Positions 21,695 to 22,141 of a DNA stretch of 22,141 nt are shown here, one piece after another. The position numbers and the translations under genes were made by a program. Origin of the DNA: JAGOUB01 sp964648045. GTDB taxonomy: Bacteria > Patescibacteriota > Gracilibacteria > Peribacterales > Peribacteraceae. The stretch is from assembly GCA_964648045.1 (NCBI GenBank), contig CAZYNU010000021.1, positions 1 to 22,141 of the forward strand, given 5' to 3'. How positions within the stretch are numbered: the stretch's first letter is position 1; every line of letters begins with the position of its first letter. The notes under the pieces were generated by a model. It did no database searches, had not been told where the DNA came from, and saw only the letters and a program-made list of their open reading frames with translations.

Positions 21695-22141
21695 TTAAGC
21701 AAGAATTTCACAACCATTCGACGTGATGAGGACGGTGTGCTCGCTGTGCGTGCTCAGCGAACCATCGACGGTGCTGATGGTCCAGCCGTCGGCATCTTCG
21801 CGGATGGCGCTACCGCCGGCGGAGACGATAGGTTCAATGGCAATGACGGCGCCGTCGGGGATGACGGGCCCCGTGCCCGGCTTGCCGAAGTTGGGTACGT
21901 CGGGGAACTGGTGAATGCTGGTACCAAGGCCGTGTCCGGTAAGCGCGCGGATGATGGTGAAGCCGTCGCCTTCTACCGATTGTTGGATGACGGCCGACAG
22001 ATCGCCGATGCGTAGCCCCGAGCGTGCCAGTTTGATGGCTGCCTTGAGGGCCCTCTCACCCGAAGCGATGAGGCGGGTGGCCTCGGCATCGATGGCACCC
22101 ACGCCGACGGTGCTGCAGGCGTCGGTGATGAGACCTTGGTA
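21695..22141 (-). CDS. map: Methionine aminopeptidase, type I (3' part; start beyond the window)
   Basis: Removes N-terminal Met from new proteins. The C-terminal 148 residues are present; the reading frame stays open to the right edge. Visible metal ligands: Asp in LITDACSTVGVG, His in TGHGLGTSIH, Glu in AIEPIVS and Glu in SEHTVLIT; only the first Asp lies off the window. A GTG at 22102 could start a shorter frame but would cut the catalytic domain, so it is not the start. The stop is followed by an AT-rich stretch and the infA promoter. Position before infA matches many bacterial operons. Confidence 0.95.
   Translation of the reverse strand, partial: YQGLITDACSTVGVGAIDAEATRLIASGERALKAAIKLARSGLRIGDLSAVIQQSVEGDGFTIIRALTGHGLGTSIHQFPDVPNFGKPGTGPVIPDGAVIAIEPIVSAGGSAIREDADGWTISTVDGSLSTHSEHTVLITSNGCEILA

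Overview
The window is a compact, high-GC bacterial chromosome segment. By eye the best fit is a Candidate Phyla Radiation lineage of the Peregrinibacteria/Peribacteria kind. This rests on gene style: short enzymes, mostly Shine-Dalgarno-free starts, and the infA-rpmJ-rpsM-rpsK-rpsD-rpoA-rplQ-rplM-rpsI block. No 16S rRNA is present, so the taxonomy is an inference.

Layout. 1-2260: NAD-dependent DNA ligase. 2261-4872: CDP-alcohol phosphatidyltransferase, YqeG/Gep4-like HAD phosphatase, PHP-domain phosphoesterase and a sensor-like membrane protein, all on the minus strand. 4995-5080: tRNA-Leu(GAG). 5154-8542: FtsH, a small anchored protein, a DUF192 lipoprotein and ribulose-phosphate epimerase (minus). 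8664-11426: an unknown gene, RpiB, a 67-residue protein with the only strong Shine-Dalgarno, TpiA and a slipin. 11433-13299: multi-pass membrane protein and DprA (minus). 13408-13882: a candidate structured RNA and an intact tRNA-Thr(CGT) between two decayed tRNA copies. 13923-17149: a short-chain dehydrogenase, a 577-residue protein with a caspase-fold-like His/Cys pair, and an unknown membrane-associated partner. 17150-22141: the ribosomal protein/rpoA operon (minus) behind a promoter with an AT-rich upstream region, then the 3' part of methionine aminopeptidase.

Two modes of gene start recur. Many monocistronic or first genes have a TATACT/TAGxCT-type -10 box ending only 6-7 nt before the start codon, so their mRNAs should be leaderless. 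Genes with a leader have a pyrimidine-rich, G-poor one with no Shine-Dalgarno. Only the gene at 9687 carries a near-perfect Shine-Dalgarno. Convergent genes meet with 0-6 nt between stop codons.

Linked functions: PgsA-like synthase plus Gep4-like phosphatase would complete phosphatidylglycerol synthesis. Rpe, RpiB and TpiA supply sugar-phosphate interconversion. FtsH and the slipin are membrane quality-control candidates. The ribosomal operon builds the translation apparatus together with RNA polymerase alpha. The least explained part is the 13.4-17.1 kb accessory segment.
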